Shown: positions 14,396 through 22,087, counted from the stretch's first letter. The stretch: DNA of 45,049 nucleotides from Phenylobacterium sp. (GCF_024508875.1 NZ_JANINU010000084.1:1-45049), one strand, 5' to 3'. A program made the numbers and translations. Notes: generated from the sequence alone by a model not told the origin.

Positions 14396-14719
14396 CTAGC
14401 TGCGATCATCGATCATCGCCCTTATCGCCCGGAGCCGCTTGCGGGCCTCGGCTAGCTCCAGCGTGAACAAGCCGTGTCGATAGTTCCCGTTCTTCGACCC
14501 CCGTGGCGCGCCCGGACTCTTGCCGCCGTGCATCCGGCATCGGCGCTTGCCTCGGATCGCTGGCGCTTGGCAGGGCACATGCGCCCGCGTTTTCGCTCCA
14601 CAGCGCGGGGCTAAGTGCATCAGGTTGACCAAGGAAAGTCGGCCCGCCCCCTCCCCGCTGCACTCCGAAGGCGGCTTGTCCGCCGTCTCCGACATAGGCG
14701 TTACCTTGGACGTAGACAT
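14396..14719 (-). CDS. HGG-motif phage-associated protein
   Basis: A protein of up to 107 aa (ATG 14719; ATG 14695 is an alternative). The core is PRCGAKTRAHVPCQAPAIRG, then KRRCRMHGGKSPGAPRGSKNGNYRHG, with three Cys and one His spaced as a metal site followed by HGG and a basic tail. Such HGG proteins are frequent in alphaproteobacterial phages and islands, function unknown. Nearly the whole gene (314 bp) overlaps the 3' end of the upstream gene in another frame. The conserved Cys/HGG pattern shows this frame is the real one in the overlap, though both may be translated. Confidence 0.75.
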   Translation of the reverse strand: MSTSKVTPMSETADKPPSECSGEGAGRLSLVNLMHLAPRCGAKTRAHVPCQAPAIRGKRRCRMHGGKSPGAPRGSKNGNYRHGLFTLELAEARKRLRAIRAMIDDRS

Positions 14720-15287
14720 GCTTGACCACCACCTGTTGTTTTCCGCCCGAGCGGTGCTTTCCGAGAGCTTCGACGGCCGCCGTCATTGAGCGCGTCATCT
14801 TCGCCGCCATGTTGGCGTAGGCCGCTGACGCTTCGAAGTTTTGCCCGGCGTTCCGCCTTGCGCGATGCAGGAAATCCAGGCTCGCGACGTGCGCCGCGAT
14901 GATTTGCTCGCCTAAGATCGCCTCCAGCTCGTCACTCGGGGCGATGGCGCCCATGATCGCAAGAGCGGAGTTTGTCGCCTTTTCGGGCGGGTATTGCGCC
15001 CCCGAGGGAATTATCGCGTTGGAGATGCGCACCATCGCTTGGTCTGCGAAGTCATGCGAGCTGGTGCCGAAGGTGTTGACGAACTGGTCTTGCCACCCTT
15101 TGTGATCGGCGTGGGCCGGCCCGATAGCCAGCACTCCGCCCGGCTTTTCCGTCTGATCGACGGCCACGCGTGCCGGGCGCTTTGCAAGCTCGCTAGCGGC
15201 AGCCTCCAGGGCAAGGCGTTCGACTTCCGTGGGGTCGCGAGGTTTCGGGGGCGGCTTTCGCTCACGCCTCTTGCGGGTCTCGGTCAT
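14406..15287 (-). CDS. Mobile-element hypothetical protein with long out-of-frame overlap
   Basis: A protein of 293 aa with GAGAGG before the ATG at 15287. Residues about 60-205 look genuine: DQFVNTFGTSSHDFADQAMV, then NSALAIMGAIAPSDELEAIL and a long helix ending MTRSMTAAVEALGKHRSGGKQ, VVVKHVYVQGNAYVG. It recalls proteins that precede HGG genes in alphaproteobacterial elements. The last 100 residues (PRQAPMPDARRQESGR type) are the shadow of the HGG gene, so the functional part may end earlier. Role unknown. Confidence 0.65.
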   Translation of the reverse strand: MTETRKRRERKPPPKPRDPTEVERLALEAAASELAKRPARVAVDQTEKPGGVLAIGPAHADHKGWQDQFVNTFGTSSHDFADQAMVRISNAIIPSGAQYPPEKATNSALAIMGAIAPSDELEAILGEQIIAAHVASLDFLHRARRNAGQNFEASAAYANMAAKMTRSMTAAVEALGKHRSGGKQQVVVKHVYVQGNAYVGDGGQAAFGVQRGGGGPTFLGQPDALSPALWSENAGACALPSASDPRQAPMPDARRQESGRATGVEERELSTRLVHAGASRGPQAAPGDKGDDR

Positions 15288-15349
15288 TCTGTAACCTCTC
15301 AGTTCGGATTGCGGTCACCGGCCACCGGCCGGCGCGGTTGCAGCGGGCG

Positions 15350-16150
15350 CTACGGCTCTAGGGTCAGATCCCCGAAGGTGGCGCGGTAGAGCGCGAGCGC
15401 CGACCGAATGATTGCGGTCTTGTGGCGCCCCTCCGCCTTCGCCTGACGCTGGAGCCAGGCGGACGTGACGGGGTCGACCTTGAAGGCTTCTGGCGCTTGG
15501 CGGTCGGCCGTCCGAAAGGTTTCGGTCAGGGCGGGTTCCGTCGCCCCCTTCACCAACTCCAGGCCGTCCGCGTTTAGCTCCACCAGAGGGACGCGCCACA
15601 GCCCGTCCAGGCCGGGCAATTCCGCCAGGTCTAGGATGCGATAGGCCTTATCGGCTCCCCTCGTCTCAATCCCGCCCGTTAGGATCGCCCCGACCCTGAC
15701 GCGCTCGGCTCCAGCCGGCGGCCTCGTATGATCGTCCACCGGCCCGAGGTTCCGCCCCTCAGCTCCAAGCCAGCGCGCCCGGACGCGGCCGGGGTCCGCC
15801 TTCTGATAGAAGGCCAGGAACCGGCGTTGCGCGGCGGACAAGATCACGACGGCGCCCGCACGTTCCCTCGACGCCAGGGGGACAGGACCAGCGCCCTCGG
15901 CGGGCTTGTCCCGTACCCCTGTCCCCGGATTGGGGGACAAGAGGCGCGAAGGAAGGATTTCATCCCCTGGAGGGTCGTTGCTCTCGGGAGCCGAGGCCGC
16001 GGGGGACGGGGGACAGACAGGACACCCTATAGGGTGTTGTCCTGTCCCGTCCCCCAAATCGCTACCCAAAGCGGCCGAGGGTTTGGGGGACGGAATTAAT
16101 TCGGTGCCATTCCGTCCCCTTGTCCCCCAAGCGGTGCGAGACGCGCTCAT
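15350..16150 (-). CDS. Hypothetical protein with low-complexity N-terminus over a repeat array
   Basis: A frame of 266 aa starting at ATG 16150, which overlaps the helicase stop (ATGA). Residues 1 to about 90 are Pro/Gly/Ser-rich and derive from DNA packed with GGGGGACA-type repeats. Residues about 95-266 look like folded protein (VVILSAAQRRFLAFYQKADP, then LPGLDGLWRVPLVELNADGL and a C-terminal AWLQRQAKAEGRHKTAIIRSAL). The translation start could lie downstream of the repeats, leaving them non-coding. The last helices resemble a small ribbon-helix-helix or initiator-type segment, but I do not recognise the family. It is the last gene of the replication operon. Confidence 0.6.
   Translation of the reverse strand: MSASRTAWGTRGRNGTELIPSPKPSAALGSDLGDGTGQHPIGCPVCPPSPAASAPESNDPPGDEILPSRLLSPNPGTGVRDKPAEGAGPVPLASRERAGAVVILSAAQRRFLAFYQKADPGRVRARWLGAEGRNLGPVDDHTRPPAGAERVRVGAILTGGIETRGADKAYRILDLAELPGLDGLWRVPLVELNADGLELVKGATEPALTETFRTADRQAPEAFKVDPVTSAWLQRQAKAEGRHKTAIIRSALALYRATFGDLTLEP
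15877..16130. repeat. Dense GGGGGACA/TGTCCCCC repeat array, candidate replication origin
   Basis: About ten copies of GGGGGAC(A) or its complement lie in 254 bp in both orientations. Notable parts are TTGGGGGACAA (15930-15940) and its exact complement TTGTCCCCCAA (16120-16130); the 16-bp perfect palindrome ACACCCTATAGGGTGT (16022-16037); and the 11-bp inverted repeat GGGGACGGAAT (16086-16096) with ATTCCGTCCCC (16109-16119) around an AATTAATT patch. It lies directly after the helicase gene, where satellites and plasmids often place iterons. The origin role is inference. Confidence 0.55.
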
Positions 16151-17328
16151 TCGGCCCTCGCTTTCGCGTGGAAGTCCCAGACGTAGCCCCGCTCCATGCG
16201 CAGGGTTCTGGCGGCCAGGAGGTGTTGAAGTCCGCGCGTGAAGTCGGCCTTGCGCTGGTCCTGCCATTTGCGCGTCAGGCGTTGGCGTTCTGCGGTGTCC
16301 GCGTCGGGCGGAAGGTCAGCGTCGGGCGGACCCACGCCAATCTCATAGGACAGCTTGCGAACGTCATCGAGCCGCGTCCCGGTGACGCCCATTGCGCCCG
16401 GAGCGTTGACCGTGACGGGACGGTCGGCGACCACGCGATTGAAGGCCCGAAGGATCAATTCGGCCGTAGCTTGCGCCTTCGTCGGCTTGCGCCCCGCCCC
16501 GGACTTGGGGGCGTCGGGGACGTCGCAGGCCTGGACAACGCACGTCGTGATTTCGTCGCCGTCGTCATCGATCCCGATGCAGACGCGCTCCAGGGTGAAG
16601 GCGAACCGATCCCCGGCCGGGCCGTCCTTCACCTTCAGGACAACCCCGCTCCGGGTTTCCCCATCCGGCTCGGTCAACATGACGATGCCGTCAGCGTTGC
16701 CGATCTGCCCGGACCAGCCGCGAAGACCTCGCGTTTCGTCCTTTCCGGTATGGGCGACCACTAGGACCAGACAGCCCAGCTCCGCGGCCATTTCCTGTAG
16801 CGATCGGAGAACCGGCCCCATGTCGGCCGACGAGTTTTCGTCAGCCCCGGCCGCAGCCGCCGCCAGGGTATCGACCACCACCACGCCAAGCCCGTGGCCG
16901 GCGGCCTCCAGCTCGTCACGCGTCGCCTCAAGGAAGGCTTGAAGGTCGGCGACGTCGTCAGGGTCCAGCAAGTCCGGCTGTTGCGCGACGAACTTGAGGC
17001 GCCCGCCTAGTTTGCCGACACGCTGGCGTAGACCTGCAACGCGGTTCCTGACGCCGTGGGCGCCCTCCGCCGCGACATAGACCACCCCGGCCGGAATGGA
17101 CTTCCGCCCTAGCACGTCCTCCCCACGACACACCTTGGCCAGGGCGTCGAGAACCCAAAAGGACTTCCCCGACATCGACGGGCCGCCGACGAAGCACACC
17201 CCGACCGCCGGCCACAGACCCTTCACGCGCCAAGCCAGCGTCCCCGGCTGGAGCGTGTCAAAATCCTCTAGCCGATACTTGGACTTGCGCTCGAAAGTTT
17301 CCGCGAAGCTGTGAACCGTTCCGGTCAT
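16147..17328 (-). CDS. RepA/AAA_25-type replicative helicase
   Basis: A protein of 393 aa. The ATG at 17328 has GGAGG seven bases upstream and overlaps the stop of the primase gene (ATGA). The Walker A motif is GGPSMSGKS (residues 48-56) and Walker B is GVVVVDT (148-154), preceded by VVYVAAEGAHG and followed by VLVVAHTGKDETRGLRG. This is the pattern of RecA-fold helicases of the RepA family used by plasmids and phage satellites to unwind their origin. The C-terminal 130 residues are a helical, winged-helix-like region that could bind DNA. It works with the Toprim primase-like protein encoded immediately upstream. Confidence 0.88.
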   Translation of the reverse strand: MTGTVHSFAETFERKSKYRLEDFDTLQPGTLAWRVKGLWPAVGVCFVGGPSMSGKSFWVLDALAKVCRGEDVLGRKSIPAGVVYVAAEGAHGVRNRVAGLRQRVGKLGGRLKFVAQQPDLLDPDDVADLQAFLEATRDELEAAGHGLGVVVVDTLAAAAAGADENSSADMGPVLRSLQEMAAELGCLVLVVAHTGKDETRGLRGWSGQIGNADGIVMLTEPDGETRSGVVLKVKDGPAGDRFAFTLERVCIGIDDDGDEITTCVVQACDVPDAPKSGAGRKPTKAQATAELILRAFNRVVADRPVTVNAPGAMGVTGTRLDDVRKLSYEIGVGPPDADLPPDADTAERQRLTRKWQDQRKADFTRGLQHLLAARTLRMERGYVWDFHAKARAE

Positions 17329-18290
17329 GGGCGGGCCTCCAGCACATCGCCCCAATCGAGGCCTTCGGGAGCGGCGTCGATGGTGACGGCGCAGCGGCGG
17401 CGGGCGCGTTCCGCCAGGTGGCGAGCTGACGCCATGCCCTCGCGCTTCGGGGCGTCGTCGCTATCCGCCGCCACGATCAGACGGGCGACGCCGGCCGGGG
17501 GAGAGAAGCGACGCAAGCCAGACGTCGAGAGCGCGGCCCACGTCGCGACGCCCTTGAGGTCGCGGTAGGCTAGGCATGTCTCGATGCCCTCCCCGACCGC
17601 CAGGGGGCCGTCCTTTCCGGGGAGTGGCGCGAGTTGCACCACCCCGCCGGCTAGATCCCCGAACATGCGCCGCGGGTTGCGCATGGCGGCCTTTCCCCGC
17701 CCGTCTGAGCTTAGGGCCGTGACGTGAAGCCCCGTGGCGGTCTTGCCGTCAGGGCCGGTCACAATGGCGACCATCGCCGGGTAGCGGGGCAGATCGGGCC
17801 GGGAGGGGTCCGGGTAGCCCAGCGGCGCGGTCGGATGGAACCGCAGGACCGGGGGAACTTCCCCGATCAGGCCACGCCCGCGAAGGTAGGCTTCCACCGG
17901 GGAGCCGGCGGCGGGGACGGTCTGCCCCCACACGTCGCGACAGAACGCGAGCTTGACCTTGCGTTCGGCCTCCCTCTTCCGCTCTAGGTCGGCGCGGGCG
18001 CGTTGCGCCTCTGCCTTGGTCATCGGCCGCCCGCCGCGCTGGTCAAGCCCGAGATAGGCGAACACCTCGCGCATGGTCGCCCGGTCATTGCCGGCGTTGA
18101 AGGCGTGCCAGATCAGGCGCCCCTCACGCGTCAGCGTCAGAGACAACCCCCGGTCGGATCGACTATGGCCCGGCGCGGGAACGAGCGCGGAGCGCCCGCC
18201 GTGGTGGATTTCTCCGCCAAGGCGCTTCACGATTTCACGAAGGTCCGGGGCGGAGCGTTCGGTTTCAACCGTCTGCATGAGCGCCCCCAT
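17325..18290 (-). CDS. Toprim-domain primase-like protein (DUF7146/Toprim_3 type)
   Basis: A protein of 321 aa from ATG 18290; ATG 18278, with GGGGGCG upstream, is an alternative start. The N-terminal region (ALVPAPGHSRSDRGLSLTLT) parallels the CHC2 zinc domain of DnaG primases but has lost the cysteines. The Toprim fold is visible as LAVGEGIETCLAYRDL (catalytic Glu), LIVAADSDD (DxD) and GLDWGDVL. Such proteins are used by alphaproteobacterial phages and integrative elements, next to a RepA-type helicase as here, to prime their own replication. It overlaps both neighbours, showing tight coupling. Confidence 0.88.
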   Translation of the reverse strand: MGALMQTVETERSAPDLREIVKRLGGEIHHGGRSALVPAPGHSRSDRGLSLTLTREGRLIWHAFNAGNDRATMREVFAYLGLDQRGGRPMTKAEAQRARADLERKREAERKVKLAFCRDVWGQTVPAAGSPVEAYLRGRGLIGEVPPVLRFHPTAPLGYPDPSRPDLPRYPAMVAIVTGPDGKTATGLHVTALSSDGRGKAAMRNPRRMFGDLAGGVVQLAPLPGKDGPLAVGEGIETCLAYRDLKGVATWAALSTSGLRRFSPPAGVARLIVAADSDDAPKREGMASARHLAERARRRCAVTIDAAPEGLDWGDVLEARP

Positions 18291-18531
18291 TCTCGGGAGG
18301 GGCGCCCGTGAGGGTCTTGGCGCGGTAGAGCGCCGCGCACAGATCGGCCACGGCCTCGACGCGGAGGAACGCGGGCTTCCCGACCACCGTCAGGTTGCTA
18401 GTGTGCGAGGTCAGCGGTTCCATGTAGTCGATGCGGACCACCGCAAGGCCGTCTCGCACGTCAGGACGCACGCGGAGGCGAGCGCCGCGAAGGGCACTCA
18501 CGAACAAGGCGCTTTCGTTGGGGCCGCTCAT
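18265..18531 (-). CDS. Small hypothetical protein of the replication operon
   Basis: A protein of 88 aa. Its ATG overlaps the stop of the PC4-like gene (ATGA) and its end overlaps the primase start by 26 bp. The sequence is beta-rich and basic first (LFVSALRGARLRVRPDVR, then LAVVRIDYMEPLTSH), helical later (LRVEAVADLCAALYRAKTL). No family recognised. Its fixed place between an ssDNA-binding-like protein and a primase suggests a replication accessory role. Confidence 0.62.
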   Translation of the reverse strand: MSGPNESALFVSALRGARLRVRPDVRDGLAVVRIDYMEPLTSHTSNLTVVGKPAFLRVEAVADLCAALYRAKTLTGAPPENGGAHADG

Positions 18532-18788
18532 TCCGCCGCCTCCAGCCAGCCCATGCCCTCCGCCATGTGGACGGCGTTCGTCAGCGTGTCACGCAAGGTG
18601 CGGAGCTGATCGACGCGCACGCACACACCGCGCTTTGTCGGCCGCAGCTCACCGTCATCCGTGAAGGCCGCATAGGTGCGGACGTCCACGACGCGGGAGT
18701 TATGAACCACCGCCAGGGCGCACCGGACTTCGGTTCCCCGGCCCTTCGCGACGGACCCAACAGGGAAGTTTTCGGGGGCGTCAGCCAT
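18528..18788 (-). CDS. PC4/p15-like single-strand DNA-binding protein
   Basis: An 86-aa protein. ATG 18788 is chosen because GGGAGG lies upstream and it overlaps the previous stop by 8 bp; a longer frame is Arg-rich and unlikely. The segment VVDVRTYAAFTDDGELRPTKRGVCVRVDQLRTLRDTL follows the PC4 pattern (a strand with R-Y, then G-E-L-P-T-K-G, then a helix with L-L). PC4 proteins bind single-stranded DNA as dimers. In an operon with primase and helicase it could act as the element's own SSB. The family match is by eye and moderately sure. Confidence 0.6.
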   Translation of the reverse strand: MADAPENFPVGSVAKGRGTEVRCALAVVHNSRVVDVRTYAAFTDDGELRPTKRGVCVRVDQLRTLRDTLTNAVHMAEGMGWLEAAE

Positions 18789-19161
18789 TGGCGGAGCCCT
18801 CCCCCTTCTCATCCCGAGCGGCCTTCCGCGCCAGGAATAGGGACAGCTCATCCGCCGTCGCAGCTCGCCAGCGGATCACGCGGACCTTGCCGCTTTCGCC
18901 CTTGCCGTACTCGCCGCTTTCCACAACGCGGCCCTTGGCCCGAAGGCCGCAGACGCGAGCGCGGATCGTTGTCAAAAGCAGGCGTTCGCCAGGCGCGGCG
19001 ATGCCGGCGCACACCTCTTCGGGGGACGCCGGGCCGTGCGCCTGAATATAGGCTTCGCACCGCGCCTCCAGGGTCGCGGCATGAGGGGCCACGAACGCAG
19101 CGGCCTCTTTGCTGGTCTCGGTCCCCTTCCAGCCGGGGGAGTCAGGATAGCGGCCGGTCAT
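18781..19161 (-). CDS. Winged-helix-like hypothetical protein
   Basis: A protein of 126 aa. Its ATG overlaps the upstream stop (ATGA). The pattern GTETSKEAAAFV, then LEARCEAYIQAHGPASPEEV, then TTIRARVCGLRAKGRVVESGE, then KVRVIRW is that of a winged-helix fold known from phage and island proteins that sit near replication genes. The R-x-R-x-x-x-L-x-x-K-G segment would be the recognition helix and wing. A role in regulation or in replication initiation is possible. There are no cysteines beyond two isolated ones. Confidence 0.65.
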   Translation of the reverse strand: MTGRYPDSPGWKGTETSKEAAAFVAPHAATLEARCEAYIQAHGPASPEEVCAGIAAPGERLLLTTIRARVCGLRAKGRVVESGEYGKGESGKVRVIRWRAATADELSLFLARKAARDEKGEGSANG

Positions 19162-19412
19162 ACAGCGCCCCCGAGGTTCAGGGCCGCCGCGCGGGTCGCG
19201 TAGAACCGCGACAGGGCCACTTGTTGAAAGGACAGGACACCACCCAGCCCGAGCGCCAGAACGGCGCGGCGGCGGGCTTCCCGCTCGAATGAGCGGCCAT
19301 CGGCCTGTTGCGTAGTCGTGGGGTTGCGGCTATTCTCTGAAGGCGTCGCCAAGCGCATTTCAGAGCGGGTCACCTTTCGGGAGGTGGCCCGTTCGCCGTT
19401 TCGGGAGGTCAT
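19158..19412 (-). CDS. Small hypothetical protein of the alpA operon
   Basis: An 84-aa frame, 3 bp after the alpA stop and overlapping the next start (ATGA). The N-terminal half is polar and likely disordered (RNGERATSRKVTRSEM). The C-terminal half has a short hydrophobic stretch (RRAVLALGLGGVLSF). No family recognised; the tight operon position supports a real gene. Confidence 0.5.
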   Translation of the reverse strand: MTSRNGERATSRKVTRSEMRLATPSENSRNPTTTQQADGRSFEREARRRAVLALGLGGVLSFQQVALSRFYATRAAALNLGGAV

Positions 19413-19415
19413 GCG

Positions 19416-19613
19416 CTAGGCCGCCTCCACCCGCGAATTGATCCAGGCGGCGACTTCCGGCTCACGCCATGCGACGCGGTTCGATGAGAGCTTGACCGGC
19501 TTCGGGAACTGGTCTCGCTCCATTAGCCGGCGGATCGACATTTCGGACAGGCTAGTCCACGCCCTCACAGTCTTGAGGGCGACGAGGCGGGGTGCCTCTA
19601 CTTCGTTCGCCAT
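19416..19613 (-). CDS. alpA: AlpA-family excisionase/transcriptional regulator
   Basis: A 65-aa protein from ATG 19613, which has AAAGGG upstream (an in-frame ATG 24 bp earlier is less well placed). The MerR-like short HTH is plain: RLVALKTVRAWTSLSEMSIRRLMER, then FPKPVKLSSNRVAWREPEVAAWI. AlpA proteins of P4-like elements activate integrase or act in excision. It is the first gene of the replication operon, and its upstream gap carries a two-turn-spaced direct repeat, so it probably controls or responds to the switch to excision and replication. Confidence 0.9.
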   Translation of the reverse strand: MANEVEAPRLVALKTVRAWTSLSEMSIRRLMERDQFPKPVKLSSNRVAWREPEVAAWINSRVEAA

Positions 19614-19700
19614 GATAGCCCTTTGCGTTGCCTGCACGGCCTTGGGGGCCGCTGGTACGCTCGGGAATTAGGGCGGAGGTTCTGGGAAAGCGCGGGCGCT

Positions 19701-19728
19701 CGATACCGAACAAAAGCGGTACGATACC
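19701..19728. promoter_or_regulatory. Operator-like direct repeats upstream of alpA
   Basis: CGATACC occurs at 19701-19707 and 19722-19728, 21 bp (two helical turns) apart. The second copy is part of an interrupted palindrome, GGTACGATACC (19718-19728). It lies about 90-115 bp upstream of alpA in a 140-bp gap, a fit place for a repressor or AlpA itself. Confidence 0.45.
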
Positions 19729-19753
19729 TAAATCTGGTGGTTCGGTTGCGAAC

Positions 19754-20482
19754 TCACACTTTCTGTTGTGCCGGCCTTTTGGGGGGGAGCCTCCCCGCTT
19801 TACGCTTTTCCCGGACGAAGGAAAGAACCCTCTCATAGGAGGGGGTGTCTATCGTCGCGTCCTCCCATATGAGCGTCGCCAGATCGTTCGATTTGATGCT
19901 TGGCCGCTGCGCACACGCCCGCTTCGCTTTTTCCAGGGCGGCCGGTTGCCAACGCTCAGTCCGTACCTTCGCGGTGTTCGCCGCAGAGGCGCGGCGCCCT
20001 TCGCGCTGGGTTCGGCGCTTCATGGCGTCCTGCCAAATCCCGTCAACGTGACCGGCTAGCAGTACGTCGGTTTGCGCCACAAGGCCGCCGAGCAAGATCA
20101 GCTCCGCCAGGCGTGACGCGCCATCATTCGGCGACACGTCGCCTTCCGGCGGCTTCTCCGAAAGCCTCATGTACAACATACCTACCGCGTCCAGCACGTC
20201 GGCGGCGGCTTTGAGGCGCTCCCTTTCCGCTGTATCGGCTCGCGCCTCTGCCTCGCGTCTGGCAGCGTCGCCCATCTGCCCTAGAACAACCGCCGTGGGG
20301 AGGTCGGTGATTTGCGATCCGAACTTGAAGCGCACACCCGCCTCTTTGAAGGTTGCTAGCGCGCGATTGGCGATGCGAGCGCAAACCACCGATAGAGCTT
20401 GCCCCCAGTCTCCCGCCTCAAATGCGGCATTGGCGCGGGCTTCAAGGTCGGTGTCGTCCACGTTTTGGGCAAGCTGGATCAT
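19754..20482 (-). CDS. Hypothetical protein coupled to the integrase
   Basis: A protein of 242 aa. The ATG at 20482 overlaps the integrase stop (ATGA). It is mostly helical (LEARANAAFEAGDWGQALSV, then REAEARADTAERERLKAAADVL), with a basic C-terminal third (AMKRRTQREGRRASAANTAK, then SYERVLSFVREKRKAGRLPP) that may bind DNA. No family recognised. Co-translation with the integrase suggests a role in recombination or its control. Confidence 0.6.
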   Translation of the reverse strand: MIQLAQNVDDTDLEARANAAFEAGDWGQALSVVCARIANRALATFKEAGVRFKFGSQITDLPTAVVLGQMGDAARREAEARADTAERERLKAAADVLDAVGMLYMRLSEKPPEGDVSPNDGASRLAELILLGGLVAQTDVLLAGHVDGIWQDAMKRRTQREGRRASAANTAKVRTERWQPAALEKAKRACAQRPSIKSNDLATLIWEDATIDTPSYERVLSFVREKRKAGRLPPKRPAQQKV

Positions 20483-21894
20483 TGGCGGCCCCCCGCGATA
20501 ACCCGGACATTCGGAGCGCGAACACGCTCCCCGACGATCTCCAGCAACAAGGCCTCCCAAGCCTCCAGCGCCCGCCGCTTCTCGGGGGCGTAGTCGTGCA
20601 AAGCGTAGTGGCGGAGGGTGACCGCCGCAGCCCCGCCGGTGTCCGCCGTGTGACCTAAAACCCGGCTCACAACAAAGGGGGTGATACCGACGCGCTCACT
20701 CGCCATTGCGCTGGCGCCCGTCCGCCGCAGATCGTGAAGGGTCGCCCCCTCAATTCCGCAGGCCTTCGCCACGTCGGCGAACGCGTGCGACAGGGCGTCA
20801 GGCCGCATCCCCTTCCTAGGGTCGCGGCGGCCGGGAAACACGGCCGGGGACGGGTTGTCTCTCCCGAGGTCCGCGAGGGTCAAAGCCTCGCGGATCAGTT
20901 CGACGGCGCGAGGCGGAAGCGGGACCAAATGCGGGCGACCGCCCTTCATGCGCTCGGCGGGAATGAGCCAAGCACCGTTATCTACGTCCAGTTCGCTCCG
21001 CATCATCCCCGCGACTTCGTTGCGGCGCTGGAGCAAGAGCGCCGATAGCTGGAGCGCGATTGCCACCGGGCGTGACAGATAGAGGGGGCGCGGTTCGGAG
21101 CCTTCCTCATCGACTACCCGCCCGCCTGGAGCGACCACCACCGCCCAAAGGGCTTTCAGCTCGTCATTCGACAGGACGCGGGCGCGGGGGCTTTCAGCCG
21201 CCATGGGCGCGAGGCCGGCGGCCGGATTGGCGGACGTCCGCTCTTCGGATATGGCCCACGAGAACACCTGACGCACGACAGCGTGTGTCCGATTGGTTTG
21301 GGCGCCGATCCCCCTGGACACCATGCCCCGCAACAGGCGCTTGAGCGTCGCGCGCGTGATCTCCTCGACCGCTAGCGCGCCGATGACCGGCCGGACGTAC
21401 CGCGTCAGTATCTTGCGCTCATCGCTGATCGTGCGTTCGCGCTTGCGCCGGCCCTTGGGCTTCCACTCTCCGATTTCGCATGATTGCAAGTAGGCGTCCG
21501 CCAGATCGTCGAACGTGCGAAGGGTTTGCGCCCGAGCAGCTTCCTTAGCCTTCCGACGCTCGGCGGCCGGGTCTCCGCCGTCCTCGACCACCGCCCGAGA
21601 CTGGCGGGCCTTGCGCCGCGCCGCCCTAAGCGTCAGCGGCCGGGCTTCCCCGTCTAGATCCGATCCGGGGCCGTCATCCTCTCCAGGCGCGAACACTCCA
21701 AGGGTTAGACGGCGCTGGCGCCCCTCCAGGGTCCGATAACGGAAGGTCCAGACCTTGCGGCCCTCTGCGGAAACCCGCAGCTCCAGGCCGATAGGGTCGT
21801 CGTCGGGAAAGGCCGTTTGCGTCGGGCGACCATCCGCCCCCGCCTTTGGTTTCGCCGCCGCGCAAAAACGCGCGGTCAAGTGTGTCGCTGCCAT
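20479..21894 (-). CDS. int: P4-type tyrosine integrase
   Basis: A protein of 471 aa. The ATG at 21894 is preferred over a TTG 15 bp upstream. The N-terminus is the arm-binding DUF4102 type (LELRVSAEGRKVWTFRYRTL, then LTLRAARRKARQSRA). The central SAM-like domain holds VRQVFSWAISEERT. The catalytic core shows the first Arg in LLLQRRNEVAGM, the HxxR box in LHDLRRTGASAM, a late His in RVLGHTADT and the nucleophile Tyr in LRHYALHDY. P4-type integrases target tRNA genes, matching the 40-bp repeats here. It lies about 190 bp inside the right repeat and reads away from it. Confidence 0.95.
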   Translation of the reverse strand: MAATHLTARFCAAAKPKAGADGRPTQTAFPDDDPIGLELRVSAEGRKVWTFRYRTLEGRQRRLTLGVFAPGEDDGPGSDLDGEARPLTLRAARRKARQSRAVVEDGGDPAAERRKAKEAARAQTLRTFDDLADAYLQSCEIGEWKPKGRRKRERTISDERKILTRYVRPVIGALAVEEITRATLKRLLRGMVSRGIGAQTNRTHAVVRQVFSWAISEERTSANPAAGLAPMAAESPRARVLSNDELKALWAVVVAPGGRVVDEEGSEPRPLYLSRPVAIALQLSALLLQRRNEVAGMMRSELDVDNGAWLIPAERMKGGRPHLVPLPPRAVELIREALTLADLGRDNPSPAVFPGRRDPRKGMRPDALSHAFADVAKACGIEGATLHDLRRTGASAMASERVGITPFVVSRVLGHTADTGGAAAVTLRHYALHDYAPEKRRALEAWEALLLEIVGERVRAPNVRVIAGGRQ

Positions 21895-21924
21895 GTGTTC
21901 CGCCGCCAAGCGTTGCCGTTCCCG

Positions 21925-21972
21925 CTTTCTGTGACCTAGAGCGCCTTCGGGTCACGCTCAGGTCACAGAAAG
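21925..21972. repeat. 13-bp inverted repeat next to attR (candidate integrase arm sites)
   Basis: CTTTCTGTGACCT (21925-21937) and AGGTCACAGAAAG (21960-21972) are perfect complements. The inner 10-mer AGGTCACAGA also occurs at 2242-2251 near the left end. Three copies close to the two att sites fit arm-type binding sites for the integrase or a directionality factor, though the pair could also be an operator for int. Confidence 0.5.
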
Positions 21973-22087
21973 CAGAGGCTTAAAGATATCCCCTGATAGC
22001 CCGTGGTGGAATATCCCGAGGGGAAATCTTCTGTGCGCGTTGGTGGTGGTTGCCGCTGGTAGCCCCTGATTTTGGCTCCACAGCGCA

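Noticed and set aside
19777..19800. Terminator hairpin (GGGGAGGCTCCCC) upstream of alpA
   Set aside because: It lies within the coding sequence for the C-terminus of the gene coupled to the integrase, so it is more simply explained by codon choice.
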